Under the pieces are notes generated by a model. It was not told the DNA's origin. It searched no databases and saw only the letters and a list, made by a program, of their open reading frames with translations. From positions 2,046,001 through 2,110,000 of the forward strand of contig OZ245876.1 in NCBI GenBank assembly GCA_965229445.1: a stretch of DNA of 64,000 bases, in the 5' to 3' direction. Positions 17,957 to 26,874 of the stretch are shown in pieces. The stretch comes from Owenweeksia sp965229445. GTDB lineage: Bacteria > Bacteroidota > Bacteroidia > Flavobacteriales > Schleiferiaceae. The translations under genes were made by a program, and so were the position numbers. Each line of letters opens with the position of its first letter. Position 1 is the stretch's first letter.

Positions 17957-17964
17957 CAAAGTTA
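17957..17964 (-). promoter_or_regulatory. -7 box (TAACTTTG) for the lipoprotein-ytxJ operon
   Basis: On the minus strand TAACTTTG fits TAnnTTTG, 35 bp before the start at 17922. It lies in the divergent space with ung. Confidence 0.5.
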
Positions 17965-18026
17965 GTTAATTTGACCTATTAAGTCCGGGCCTCTAAATAA
18001 CAACAAATACTAGTATTTATTTCTTT

Positions 18027-18704
18027 ATGCGTTCTCCCCTGCCTCAAATTGATGCCAGTTGGCGCGAAGTGCTGGCCGAAGAATTCAATAAATCATATTT
18101 TAAATCCTTAGAAAACAAGCTGTTACAAGAAGAAAAACGGTTTGAAACTTATCCACTGAACTCACAGGTGTTTGCTTCCTTTAACGCAACATCTTTCCAA
18201 AAGGTTCAGGTAGTCATTCTTGGACAAGATCCATATCACGGTCCGGGGCAGGCCAATGGGCTGGCCTTCAGCGTGGCTAAGGGAATTAAACTCCCACCTA
18301 GCCTAAAAAACATCTATAAAGAATTACACACTGATTTGGGAATCGAGATGGCACAGCATGGCGATCTATCAAACTGGGCAAAACAGGGTGTGCTGCTGCT
18401 AAATGCCTTCCTGACCGTGCGAAAAGGCAGTCCCGGCTCACATCGAGGCTTAGGGTGGGAGCACTTTACGGATGAAGTAATCCGACAATTATCGGAAAAG
18501 CGCTCAGGGATTGTTTTTCTGCTTTGGGGCAATTTTGCACGCACCAAGAAAGTTTTAATAGATGAGCACCAACATCTTATTCTTGAAGCACCACATCCTT
18601 CCCCCTTTTCCGCCTATACTGGTTTTTTCGGCTGCCAACATTTTAGCAAAGCAAACCAATATCTTAGGCAACAATCCAAAACTCCTATAGACTGGCAACT
18701 ATAA
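18027..18704 (+). CDS. ung: Uracil-DNA glycosylase, family 1
   Basis: A 225-residue base-excision repair enzyme that removes uracil from DNA. The catalytic water-activating loop GQDPYH has Asp68. The uracil-binding Asn is in LLLNAFLTV (normally LLLNTVLTV). The minor-groove loop near the C-terminus is HPSPFSAYTGFFGC. Length and motifs agree with active UNG. The 3' end overlaps the probable true start of the next gene. Confidence 0.97.
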   Translation: MRSPLPQIDASWREVLAEEFNKSYFKSLENKLLQEEKRFETYPLNSQVFASFNATSFQKVQVVILGQDPYHGPGQANGLAFSVAKGIKLPPSLKNIYKELHTDLGIEMAQHGDLSNWAKQGVLLLNAFLTVRKGSPGSHRGLGWEHFTDEVIRQLSEKRSGIVFLLWGNFARTKKVLIDEHQHLILEAPHPSPFSAYTGFFGCQHFSKANQYLRQQSKTPIDWQL

Positions 18705-20353
18705 AGAACATAGTATTTGTAATTTTTCTTACGCTAAGTTTCTGCGCCACGAGCCAGAACCTGGTGGTGCAGTATTCACAGGGAGCCGATAAAGACCTTG
18801 AAAAGGATATAGAGCCACACACCGGGGTAATTAATGACAGTGCTGATCTGTTCAGCAAGGTGAGGGAAATTGAACGGCTTGTGCAAGCCTATGGTTATCT
18901 GTTATCCTCTGGTCAGTTGGGCAAGGAAGGTGAAGACTACAGGCTTTCAATTGATCTTGGGGAAAAATTGTACGCCAGAAAAATAGCCATCATGAAGCCT
19001 GATGATCTAATCATACCTGAAAGAACGGCTATTCCCGATAGAGAGAAACTTCTCATTAGAGGGAAAATAAGCCAATTGGCGGAGCAGGAATTGAACTTTC
19101 TGGAAAATCATGGTTATCCCTTTGCCCGCATAAAAGTTAAGGAGTTTGAGGTTATTAGTGACAGCGCTAATGTTGTTTATGAGATTACTCCTGGGCCAAG
19201 GATAAGTATTGATAGTATCGTGATCAAGGGCTTTGATGGTTTTCCGGAGAACTTTCTGCGATATGACCTGGAACTTAAGCCGGGTATGGCTTACAACGAA
19301 GAACTATTATCTGCATTGCCGGAAAAAGCTTCACGCATGGAATACCTGCGCATGAGTCGAAAACCGGCGCTGGCCTTTACAAAGTCGCGTACAGTGCTTT
19401 TTCTCTACTTAGAAAAGGTGCCTGGTAATCAGGTAGATGGGGTGATTGGGATAAATACGACCCCGGAAGGGGAAGTAAGCTTTAACGGTGATTTTCATCT
19501 AAGACTCCTCAATACGCTAAAGAAGGGTGAAAATATTGAGTTAAGATGGCGTAGACCGGATCAAAGTGTTCAGTCCCTCAACCTGAACTTTAGCATACCT
19601 TACCTCTTTCGTACGCCGGTAGGATTGATAACTGAGCTGTCTATCTTCAGGCAGGACTCTAGTTTTGTCAATACTTCCTTTCGAGGGCTTTTCAGTTACA
19701 CGATGCAAAGTGGAAGCTTTATCAATGCCGGTATTGACCTGAAATCATCCAACGTGCTGGCCGACAACCAGCTTGGATTCAACTCCTACGCCACTAACCT
19801 GTTCAAAATTGGGATAGAGATTAATAAAACCAATCGCGCCATTGTGCCTACGCGTGGCTACCGCTGGCAAGCCTATGGCAGCACCGGACAAAGAAAAACT
19901 TCGGAGCAAATTCAGGATCAACAATCCATGGAGTTGAGAGCAAATTATTATCTGAACAAAAAAAGACATGTACTAGCCCTCAAATTAAACAGCGAAGCCC
20001 TTTTTGGAGACGGCCTCTTTCTCAATGAAATATTCCGAATTGGAGGCTTGAAAAGCTTGAGGGGCTTTAATGAACAAAGCATATTTAGTTCTGCTTATGC
20101 GATAACCACCCTCGAATATCGTTATATGATTGGTGAATACGATTATCTCACCCTCTTTACGGATGTGGCCTGGTCTGAAACCAACACCGTAAATAATTAT
20201 GCCAGTGATCTGTTCACAGGTATTGGCACCGGTATTAACTTCAATACTGCTGGCGGTATCTTTTCATTTTTTGTGGCGCTGGGAAAGGATCAACAAAACC
20301 CATTTGATCTTCGAACCACCAAAGTGCATTTTGGATATATCAGCAGATTTTAA
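18692..20353 (+). CDS. Omp85-superfamily (TamA/BamA-like) outer-membrane protein
   Basis: A roughly 550-residue protein with POTRA-like repeats (ITPGPRISIDSIVIKGFDGFPENFLRYDL) in the first half and a bacterial surface antigen barrel in the second (AIVPTRGYRWQAYGS, FRIGGLKSLRGFNEQS with the RGF-type motif, ending VHFGYISRF). The first conventional start is GTG at 18764, but that omits an in-frame signal peptide, IKNIVFVIFLTLSFCATSQN, encoded just upstream. That stretch has no ATG, GTG or TTG. CTG at 18692 or ATA at 18701 or 18710 are the only likely starts, and I list CTG. The end of the gene is certain. It has fewer POTRA repeats than BamA, so a TamA-like or lineage-specific export role is more likely. 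Confidence 0.8.
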   Translation: MATIKNIVFVIFLTLSFCATSQNLVVQYSQGADKDLEKDIEPHTGVINDSADLFSKVREIERLVQAYGYLLSSGQLGKEGEDYRLSIDLGEKLYARKIAIMKPDDLIIPERTAIPDREKLLIRGKISQLAEQELNFLENHGYPFARIKVKEFEVISDSANVVYEITPGPRISIDSIVIKGFDGFPENFLRYDLELKPGMAYNEELLSALPEKASRMEYLRMSRKPALAFTKSRTVLFLYLEKVPGNQVDGVIGINTTPEGEVSFNGDFHLRLLNTLKKGENIELRWRRPDQSVQSLNLNFSIPYLFRTPVGLITELSIFRQDSSFVNTSFRGLFSYTMQSGSFINAGIDLKSSNVLADNQLGFNSYATNLFKIGIEINKTNRAIVPTRGYRWQAYGSTGQRKTSEQIQDQQSMELRANYYLNKKRHVLALKLNSEALFGDGLFLNEIFRIGGLKSLRGFNEQSIFSSAYAITTLEYRYMIGEYDYLTLFTDVAWSETNTVNNYASDLFTGIGTGINFNTAGGIFSFFVALGKDQQNPFDLRTTKVHFGYISRF

Positions 20354-20388
20354 CTTTGAAACTGGCCTTAATTGTAACTTTGTGAATT

Positions 20389-21753
20389 GTGAAGAGAGGA
20401 ATTGCAAATAGAATTATCCGTGGAACAGCCATGTTTGTGGCCATCCTTGCTTTAATTTGGGCCTGCACCAGTTCCAAGGGATATCAGTCTAGCGATGTTT
20501 CTTATGCCTATAAGTCTAATGAATTAGCTCCTCGTCCGGAATTTGTCGTACACCATATTAACCAGGATCTAACCAGAGTTCATTACCGCATTAACAGTCA
20601 GGACCTTCTTTATATGCGTGATAGTGAAGACAATCTCTATCGCAGCAACTTCAGCATCCGTTATGAGCTGATTCCCAGTTTTGAAGATATTACCATCCTG
20701 GACAGTGGCTACATTCATGTAGAAGACGAGTCTGATACTCCTCCTATAAAGGCCCTGGTTGGCGAATTTGGCCTCAACACCAATCAAAATGGTCTCAAGA
20801 ATTTTGTGCTTCGCCTGGTCATGACGGATTTGAACCGGCAGGTGGAATTTCAAAATTTCATCCGTATTGAAAAAGCCTCGAAACTTACGGCGAGTAACTT
20901 CCTTTTAACCGACACCCTGGGTAATGTCATTTTCAAGAATCATATCGCTACCCATACACCCTTTAGGTTGAGTTACACCGGGGGACCGGCCTCTGAATAC
21001 TTTGTGAGTTATTACAGTCGCGAATTCCCTTTGGCCTTGCCGCCCTACTCCAGTGGCAACGAAGGTAGTTTTGAATTGGAGCCTGATACTACTTTTAAAG
21101 TGCCCGCCGGACAGGCATTAGCTTTTGACGATCGCGGCTTTTATCACTTCAGAACGGATACCTCCGGCTGGGACGGGTATACGGTTTATTCCTTTTACAA
21201 CGAGTTTCCATTTGTGGCCAAGATAGAACACCTCACCCCTCCCTTGCGATACCTCACTACGAAAAGGGAATACGAGAATTTGGTGAGCCTTGCGGGTGAT
21301 AAGGAAAAACAAAAGCTGGCCATAGATGATTTTTGGCTCAATCGTACCGGCAGTGTCGAGCGTTCAAAAATTATGGTAGAATCTTTCTATCGCAGAGTAC
21401 AAGAGGCCAATCTTTATTTCAGTTCTTATTTAGAAGGATGGAAGAGCGATAGGGGAATTATTTATATTGTTTATGGTCCACCAAATAAGGTATATCGATC
21501 TTCGGCAGGTGAATCATGGATTTACGGCGATGAAAACTCTTCCCTTTCCTATTACTTTAACTTTGTGCGGGTAAAAAACCCCTTTACTGAAAATGACTTT
21601 GCCTTAAATAGAATGCCGGCTTACCGGTATGGTTGGGGGCAGGCCATTGAATCATGGCGCAACGGACATATCTACAACTCCAAAGACATTGAGAGAGAAC
21701 AGAATGAACAGGACCAAAACTGGTACCACCAAAGACCTGCTTATTGGTACTAG
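20389..21753 (+). CDS. GWxTD-domain lipoprotein
   Basis: A 454-residue protein with a lipoprotein signal (FVAILALIWACTSSKG). The start is GTG at 20389. Near residue 350 it has GWKSDRGIIYIVYGPPNKVYRS, the motif after which the GWxTD domain is named (Gly-Trp-x-x-Asp then YGPP). The domain is widespread in Bacteroidota envelope proteins but its function is unknown. It follows the Omp85-like gene by 35 bp and overlaps rlmB by 50 bp, so the three genes are probably co-transcribed. Confidence 0.85.
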   Translation: MKRGIANRIIRGTAMFVAILALIWACTSSKGYQSSDVSYAYKSNELAPRPEFVVHHINQDLTRVHYRINSQDLLYMRDSEDNLYRSNFSIRYELIPSFEDITILDSGYIHVEDESDTPPIKALVGEFGLNTNQNGLKNFVLRLVMTDLNRQVEFQNFIRIEKASKLTASNFLLTDTLGNVIFKNHIATHTPFRLSYTGGPASEYFVSYYSREFPLALPPYSSGNEGSFELEPDTTFKVPAGQALAFDDRGFYHFRTDTSGWDGYTVYSFYNEFPFVAKIEHLTPPLRYLTTKREYENLVSLAGDKEKQKLAIDDFWLNRTGSVERSKIMVESFYRRVQEANLYFSSYLEGWKSDRGIIYIVYGPPNKVYRSSAGESWIYGDENSSLSYYFNFVRVKNPFTENDFALNRMPAYRYGWGQAIESWRNGHIYNSKDIEREQNEQDQNWYHQRPAYWY

Positions 21754-22462
21754 GCCCCTTTTAGAGGCCCTCAATGCGGGGAGAGAAATCGATAAAATAT
21801 TAATTCAAAGGGGACTTCAAAGTTCTACCTTTAAGGAATTGTGGCCCGAGATTAAGCGTCTGGAAATTCCTTACCAATACGTTCCTATTGAAAAGCTAAA
21901 CCGGATCAGTAGAAAGAATCACCAGGGTGTTATTGCTTTTGCATCTGCGGTGAGCTTTAGCAAGCTTTCAGAAGTGATTACGAGATGTTATGAAAAGGGC
22001 GAAGATCCTTTAATCCTTATGCTCGATCGGATTACGGACGTCCGAAATTTTGGAGCCATTTGTCGCACGGCAGAATGTACTGGAGTTCACGCAGTGGTTA
22101 TTCCTACCAGAAATAGCGCACCGGTAAATTTTGATGCCTTAAAAACCTCGGCCGGAGCCTTAAACCATTTGCCAATTTGTCGAGAGATGAATTTAAAAGA
22201 GAGCTTAAAAATGCTGAAAGACTATGGCATAAAGTTGATTGCCTGTACAGAAAAGGCAGCAAAACCAGCTTTTGAAGTAGATTTAAAAGGTCCCTGCTGC
22301 TTAGTTATGGGCTCGGAGGAAGACGGAGTCTCTCCGGAATACCTCAAACTTTGTGATGAGCAAGCTATGCTGCCAATCCTGGGGAAAATTGGCTCCCTAA
22401 ATGTTTCTGTTGCCACTGGAGCGCTTCTCTACGAGCTTATCCGACAAAGAATACAATCATGA
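21704..22462 (+). CDS. rlmB: 23S rRNA 2'-O-methyltransferase, TrmH/RlmB family
   Basis: A 252-residue SPOUT methyltransferase. The start ATG at 21704 begins MNRTKTGTTKDLLIGTRPLLEAL. A further upstream start would lie deep inside the GWxTD gene. An N-terminal substrate-binding domain (LLIGTRPLLEALNAG) is followed by SpoU motifs: LDRITDVRNFGAICRTAEC near 112, VMGSEEDGVSPE near 200, and LNVSVATGALLYEL near 230, the SAM-binding knot. The usual target is G2251 of 23S rRNA, inferred from family. Its stop overlaps the next gene's ATG by 4 bp. Confidence 0.92.
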   Translation: MNRTKTGTTKDLLIGTRPLLEALNAGREIDKILIQRGLQSSTFKELWPEIKRLEIPYQYVPIEKLNRISRKNHQGVIAFASAVSFSKLSEVITRCYEKGEDPLILMLDRITDVRNFGAICRTAECTGVHAVVIPTRNSAPVNFDALKTSAGALNHLPICREMNLKESLKMLKDYGIKLIACTEKAAKPAFEVDLKGPCCLVMGSEEDGVSPEYLKLCDEQAMLPILGKIGSLNVSVATGALLYELIRQRIQS

Positions 22463-24819
22463 AATCATACTTTCCCTACCTCCTCCTGCTTTTTAGCCTC
22501 TGCATACATAAAACTTCCGGGCAGTTTGCCTGTCAGGATCTCAAACAGAAAATATCTGCGGGATTCAACGGCCCTTCCATAAACAACAATGCGAAGTCAG
22601 ACACCTTTGATATTCTTCACTACGATCTGGAATTGGATTTCACTACCCTTCCCCAAAGATTAATTCAAGGTCGGGCAGATTTAAGCATCACTCCGCTGCA
22701 AGCACATACTGGGGTTATCAATATCGATTTACTCAAATTGCAAGCAGATTCCATTCTGCAAAACGGTCAGGCTCTGACCTATTCGCATAACGATACTATT
22801 CTTAAAATTAACCTGTTGACCAACACCATGGTTGGTGACACCTTTATTCTATCTATCTATTATGGAGGTACCCCTCTGGGAGATGGTAGCGGTTGGGGAG
22901 GCTGGCATCATGCCAATCCCTATTTTTTCAACCTGGGGGTAGGATTTGCTGCAGATCCGCATACCTATGGACGAGCCTGGCATCCTTGTTTCGACAATTT
23001 CGTGGAGAAGGCAAGCTATGATTTTAAGGTGAAGACCGTAATACCCAGACGACCCTATTGTAATGGATTACGAATTGCTGAAAACACTTTGAACGGCGAT
23101 ACCATCGAAACCATCTGGCAAATGTCAGATCCAATCCCAACCTACTTGGCCTCGATTGCCATCAGCAATTATACCGAGATAGAAGATACGGTTCAGGGTC
23201 TGCAATCAGTCTTACCCATTCAATTAATGGCCAGGGCCAATGATAGTGCGGCTGCGGTGAGTGCCTTCAGCAATTTGAAGGCTATGTTTCATTCCTTTGA
23301 AAATGCCTTTGGACCTTATCACTGGCAACGTGTAGGATATGTCATGACAACGGTTGGCGCTATGGAACATGCTACGAGCATTCACTTACCCAGAACCCTC
23401 CTAAATCCTGGTGGTGAGGATATTATAGCTCATGAATTGGCCCACCATTGGTGGGGTGATCTGGTAACCTGTGAAACTGACCTTGATATGTGGATCAATG
23501 AGGGTATGGCGGAGTATTGTAGTCATCTTTATACAGAAGCGGTATACAATCGTGATAGGTATATGGATGTTGTGCGGGACAATGCTTACCGTGTACTTAC
23601 GCAGGCCCATAAAAGCGATAATGGTTACAAGCCCATTTACGGACTAGATCACGAGTATGTATATGGATTTCATGTATATCAAAAAGGAGCAATGGTTGGG
23701 CACAACTTGAGGGGATACTTGGGTGATAGCCTTTTCTTTAGCGGCTTAACTACTCTGCTCAACAACAACTTATATGCTAACCTGAATACTCAGGAATTCA
23801 GAGATCAACTAACTGCCATCACCGGGGTTAATCTCACTGATTTTTTCAAGAATTGGATTTATGAACCCGGCTTCCCCAGTGTATGGACAGATTCTGTCAG
23901 CATTTCCGGCAGCAATGTTAACCTCAAACTGGTACAGGGATCCTATGAAGCCTCGAGCATATACCAAAATATGCCGGTAGACATAAGTTTCATTGGTTCC
24001 AACGGTCAATCTGAAACCCGGAGAGTAATCCTGAATGGTCAGAGTGAAAAATTTAGCATATCCGGACTGGGATTTACACCCAGCATTGTTACGCCAAACT
24101 ATGCCTCGCTGGTTTTAACCGGTGACGCTTATGACGCTTATGATAAGACCGCAAGCTTTTTAGACGATTACTCCGAAATTACGCTCACCCCTTATGCTAG
24201 TGTTAACTCAGAGAAAATTATAGCAGTACATCATTGGTCAGGGCCCGGAGGTAGTAAGCCGGGGTGGGCAGATTTCAGACTTTCTAAAAATCGCTTTTGG
24301 AGTATTCATTTAACGGATCCCGATGACCAGATCAAAGGCAGAATTGTGGTTAACGGATCGGCGAATGGAATGGATCAGGATCTCTTAAGTGTGACTGGTG
24401 ATAGCCTGGTGGTGCTTTACCGCCCATTTTCCGGTGGTGATTGGAATCTTTGGCCTTATCAAAGCAGAACCATCTTTGGTGTGCCTGGTAGCCTTCAAGG
24501 TTTCATTGAACTGGATAGCTTGCAGGCAGGAGATTATGTGTTGGCCAACACCAATGAGAGCATCAACTTAACGGAAATAGGGCATCATTTTCCTTATGAG
24601 ATTTACCCCAATCCTGCGGATAGCTTTCTAGTCGTAAAGGCCCCCTCAGACTGGTATGGTGAGCGAAAGGTGAAGGTGATTGACCGCAGCGGTCGCACAA
24701 TCTATTCCCGCAATCACACATTTGGGCATGATCCAGTAAAGCTAGAGCTACCCGATTCAGCTAGTGGCTTTGTGATAGTTCAGATAGGTAAGCTGTCAAC
24801 CAAAGTGAAGCTCAATTAG
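22459..24819 (+). CDS. M1-family metallopeptidase with T9SS type A sorting domain
   Basis: A 786-residue exported zinc aminopeptidase-like protein. A signal peptide (MKSYFPYLLLLFSLCIHKTSGQ) is followed by the M1 N-terminal beta domain. The catalytic region reads VGAMEHATSIHLPR, then HELAHHWWGD with two His and one Glu, and the third zinc ligand in NEGMAEY. The exopeptidase motif is GAMEH where classical M1 enzymes have GxMEN, a modest variation. The C-terminus (from about 710: YEIYPNPADSFLVV) is a T9SS sorting domain, so it is probably attached to the surface or released. It is the last gene of a plus-strand run from the Omp85-like gene. Confidence 0.93.
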   Translation: MKSYFPYLLLLFSLCIHKTSGQFACQDLKQKISAGFNGPSINNNAKSDTFDILHYDLELDFTTLPQRLIQGRADLSITPLQAHTGVINIDLLKLQADSILQNGQALTYSHNDTILKINLLTNTMVGDTFILSIYYGGTPLGDGSGWGGWHHANPYFFNLGVGFAADPHTYGRAWHPCFDNFVEKASYDFKVKTVIPRRPYCNGLRIAENTLNGDTIETIWQMSDPIPTYLASIAISNYTEIEDTVQGLQSVLPIQLMARANDSAAAVSAFSNLKAMFHSFENAFGPYHWQRVGYVMTTVGAMEHATSIHLPRTLLNPGGEDIIAHELAHHWWGDLVTCETDLDMWINEGMAEYCSHLYTEAVYNRDRYMDVVRDNAYRVLTQAHKSDNGYKPIYGLDHEYVYGFHVYQKGAMVGHNLRGYLGDSLFFSGLTTLLNNNLYANLNTQEFRDQLTAITGVNLTDFFKNWIYEPGFPSVWTDSVSISGSNVNLKLVQGSYEASSIYQNMPVDISFIGSNGQSETRRVILNGQSEKFSISGLGFTPSIVTPNYASLVLTGDAYDAYDKTASFLDDYSEITLTPYASVNSEKIIAVHHWSGPGGSKPGWADFRLSKNRFWSIHLTDPDDQIKGRIVVNGSANGMDQDLLSVTGDSLVVLYRPFSGGDWNLWPYQSRTIFGVPGSLQGFIELDSLQAGDYVLANTNESINLTEIGHHFPYEIYPNPADSFLVVKAPSDWYGERKVKVIDRSGRTIYSRNHTFGHDPVKLELPDSASGFVIVQIGKLSTKVKLN

Positions 24820-24821
24820 CT

Positions 24822-26138
24822 TTAGAATTCGAGAATAATAAACTCAGTGCGGCGATTAGCGGCTCTGCCCTCCTCGGTGTCATTTTCCGCTACAGGGGTG
24901 GTTTCGCCATAACCCTTCGCCTCAATGCGATCGGGAGAAATATTAGCCTCTACCAGGTATTGTCGCACCGATTTTGCTCGTTCATGGGATAAGCGCATAT
25001 TGGCTCCTTCATCGCCCACATTGTCGGTATGTCCTCCAACTTCAATAACCATGCTGGGATTGGTTCTCATCAGCTCAATGGCCTTATCCAGGTCCAAGCG
25101 ACTTTCGGGGCTTAGGTTGGCTTTGCCTGTTTCAAAGAAAATATTATTCAATACCACTCTCGCTCCTTTTTCTATAGGCTTCAATTCTATGTTTTTAGTC
25201 AACTCTTGGTAAAGTGATTCCTTAGGGATGTCAAAGCTTTGCGAATAGAAGAAAAAGCCCTGCTCAAAAGCGGTGACGCCATAGGTTCTGCCAGAAGGAA
25301 GTACAATGAGGTACTTACCCGTAATGGAATTGCTCTTATTGGTAGCAACAAGCTCACCAGTATTGAGATCTTCGATAATTATGCGGGCGCTGATGGGTTT
25401 TTTATCCCTGGCATTTGTTACAATGCCTGAGACTATAGCAGTGGCCTGAGGTTTGAGTTCATCGGGAATTTCAATTCTATACAAATCGTATAAACCCTTT
25501 CCGCCAGCCCGTGTAGAGGCAAAGAAAGCCTTTTCCCCTGAGGCTGAAATGGTAAAATAATTATCATCACCCTCCGAATTGAGCGGTTTTCCAAGGTTTA
25601 CCGGCACGCTCCAGTTTCCCTGATCAAAGATGGATTTGTAAAGATCTGCGCCACCCAGGCCAGGGTGACCATAAGAACTAAAGTATAATGTTCGCCCGTC
25701 AGGAGCCAGGTAAGGACTCTTTTCCGTCCAGGGAGTATTAATTACCGAGCCAAGGTTTTGAGGTATTCCCCACCTGCCGAATTTGTTCTTGCGTATCATA
25801 TACAAATCAGCCCCACCATATCCCCCATCTCGCTGTGATGTAAAAATAATTGTCGTTCCATCCGCAGAAATTGATGGTTGTGAGTCCCATTCTTTAGAAT
25901 TTACCACATTCCCCATATTAATTGGTTCTTGCCATGTATCACCGTCAAGGCTCGTAATATATAAATCGCAACTTCCTATGCTCCCTTCCCCGCCACATCT
26001 AACATAAACCATTGTTTGTCCATCACCACTAAAAGTGGCGCCAAAATCGTTGTTGGTAGAATTTATTGGTTCCGGAAGTAAGCTTGGCTCACCAATTTCA
26101 TCTCCATCTACATTGGCGATATAAACATCCTCCCCCAT
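24822..26138 (-). CDS. PorE/OmpA-like protein, C-terminal portion after a frameshift
   Basis: 438 residues: PD40 beta-propeller repeats at about 20-225 (NDFGATFSGDGQTMVYV, WDSQPSISADGTTIIFTSQRDGGYGGADLYM, EKSPYLAPDGRTLYFSS), a carboxypeptidase-regulatory-like domain at about 235-310, and an OmpA peptidoglycan-binding domain at about 325-438 (NIFFETGKANLSPESRLDLD, VGGHTDNVGDEGANMRLSHERA). Together with the overlapping upstream frame, this is the TPR-PD40-CRD-OmpA order of PorE, a T9SS component that ties the machinery to peptidoglycan. The apparent start ATG lies inside the other frame, so this is not an independent gene. Joining the frames needs one added base in the G5 tract at 26132-26136. 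Confidence 0.8.
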   Translation of the reverse strand: MGEDVYIANVDGDEIGEPSLLPEPINSTNNDFGATFSGDGQTMVYVRCGGEGSIGSCDLYITSLDGDTWQEPINMGNVVNSKEWDSQPSISADGTTIIFTSQRDGGYGGADLYMIRKNKFGRWGIPQNLGSVINTPWTEKSPYLAPDGRTLYFSSYGHPGLGGADLYKSIFDQGNWSVPVNLGKPLNSEGDDNYFTISASGEKAFFASTRAGGKGLYDLYRIEIPDELKPQATAIVSGIVTNARDKKPISARIIIEDLNTGELVATNKSNSITGKYLIVLPSGRTYGVTAFEQGFFFYSQSFDIPKESLYQELTKNIELKPIEKGARVVLNNIFFETGKANLSPESRLDLDKAIELMRTNPSMVIEVGGHTDNVGDEGANMRLSHERAKSVRQYLVEANISPDRIEAKGYGETTPVAENDTEEGRAANRRTEFIILEF

Positions 26139-26740
26139 TTATTATCAGCTCCTTTGCCGGCACTAAACCTGCTCTTGCGCTGACTGGTGAAATATAGCTT
26201 TGTACCGGTGGCATCAATCTGAGGTGAGTACTCTTCGCTTGAAGTATTAATATTGCCGGCAAGAAGAACCGGCGTGGCCATGGTTGGAGCTTGTTTACGC
26301 AGTTCCTGGCCCTTCTGCACATAATCTATTCTAAAATCAGCCTGGTGATGGAATGAAACACGACTCGGGGTTTTGGAATACTTCTCTTTAAAAAGCTTGT
26401 AGTCAGCTATCGCCTTATCATACTCTCCAATTGATTCGTAAGCATAAGCTCTCAGATAAATATACCAAGCCCAATAGCTTGGATCAGTTTCTTCCAATTT
26501 GTGAAAATATTCAATGGCTTCATTATATTGATTGTTATAATAATAAGCCTGACCGAGGTAATTGAGAAGTTCGGCCGATTTTGGATCCTTTTTATAGGCC
26601 TTGAGAAAGGATTTTACAGCAGACGGGTAGTCTTTGTCATCATAAAATTTCTTACCGGTTTCAAAATCGCTTTGAGCCTTAGTACTTAGAAAAGCCAGCA
26701 ATAATATAGCCAGCATGGCGGTTGGGAGATTGAGTTGCAT
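26108..26740 (-). CDS. PorE/OmpA-like protein, N-terminal portion (signal peptide and TPR repeats)
   Basis: 210 residues: a signal peptide (MLAILLLAFLSTKAQS) and TPR repeats (AVKSFLKAYKKDPKSAELLNYLG, EAIEYFHKLEETDPSYW, KAIADYKLFKEKYSK), then the start of the first PD40 blade (TKLYFTSQRKSRFSAGKG). The reading ends abruptly at DNKWGRMFISPM. One more G in the G5 tract would continue it as DNKWGEDVYIANVDG, exactly the start of the downstream frame. The full protein would be about 640 residues. Unlike many OmpA/PorE genes, no porP/sprF-type gene is beside it. Confidence 0.75.
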   Translation of the reverse strand: MQLNLPTAMLAILLLAFLSTKAQSDFETGKKFYDDKDYPSAVKSFLKAYKKDPKSAELLNYLGQAYYYNNQYNEAIEYFHKLEETDPSYWAWYIYLRAYAYESIGEYDKAIADYKLFKEKYSKTPSRVSFHHQADFRIDYVQKGQELRKQAPTMATPVLLAGNINTSSEEYSPQIDATGTKLYFTSQRKSRFSAGKGADNKWGRMFISPM

Positions 26741-26805
26741 TTTTTGTTGATTGATTGATTAATTGAGCGAGTGTTCAATTGCAACCTGACTCCACCTATA
26801 AAACT

Positions 26806-26835
26806 AAAGATAAAAAAGAAGAAAGGCACGCCTTT
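26806..26835 (-). terminator. Probable terminator after valS
   Basis: On the minus strand AAAGGC and GCCTTT arms (26822-26835) with a 2-nt loop lead into a T-rich tract (26806-26821), about 40 bp past the valS stop. Confidence 0.6.
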
Positions 26836-26874
26836 TCCTTTTAATATTTAGCGGCCTATTTCCGGATACACCGC

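Noticed and set aside
26741..26790. Short GATT-type tandem repeat upstream of the PorE-like gene
   Set aside because: Only three or four units of simple AT-rich sequence. No evidence of function.
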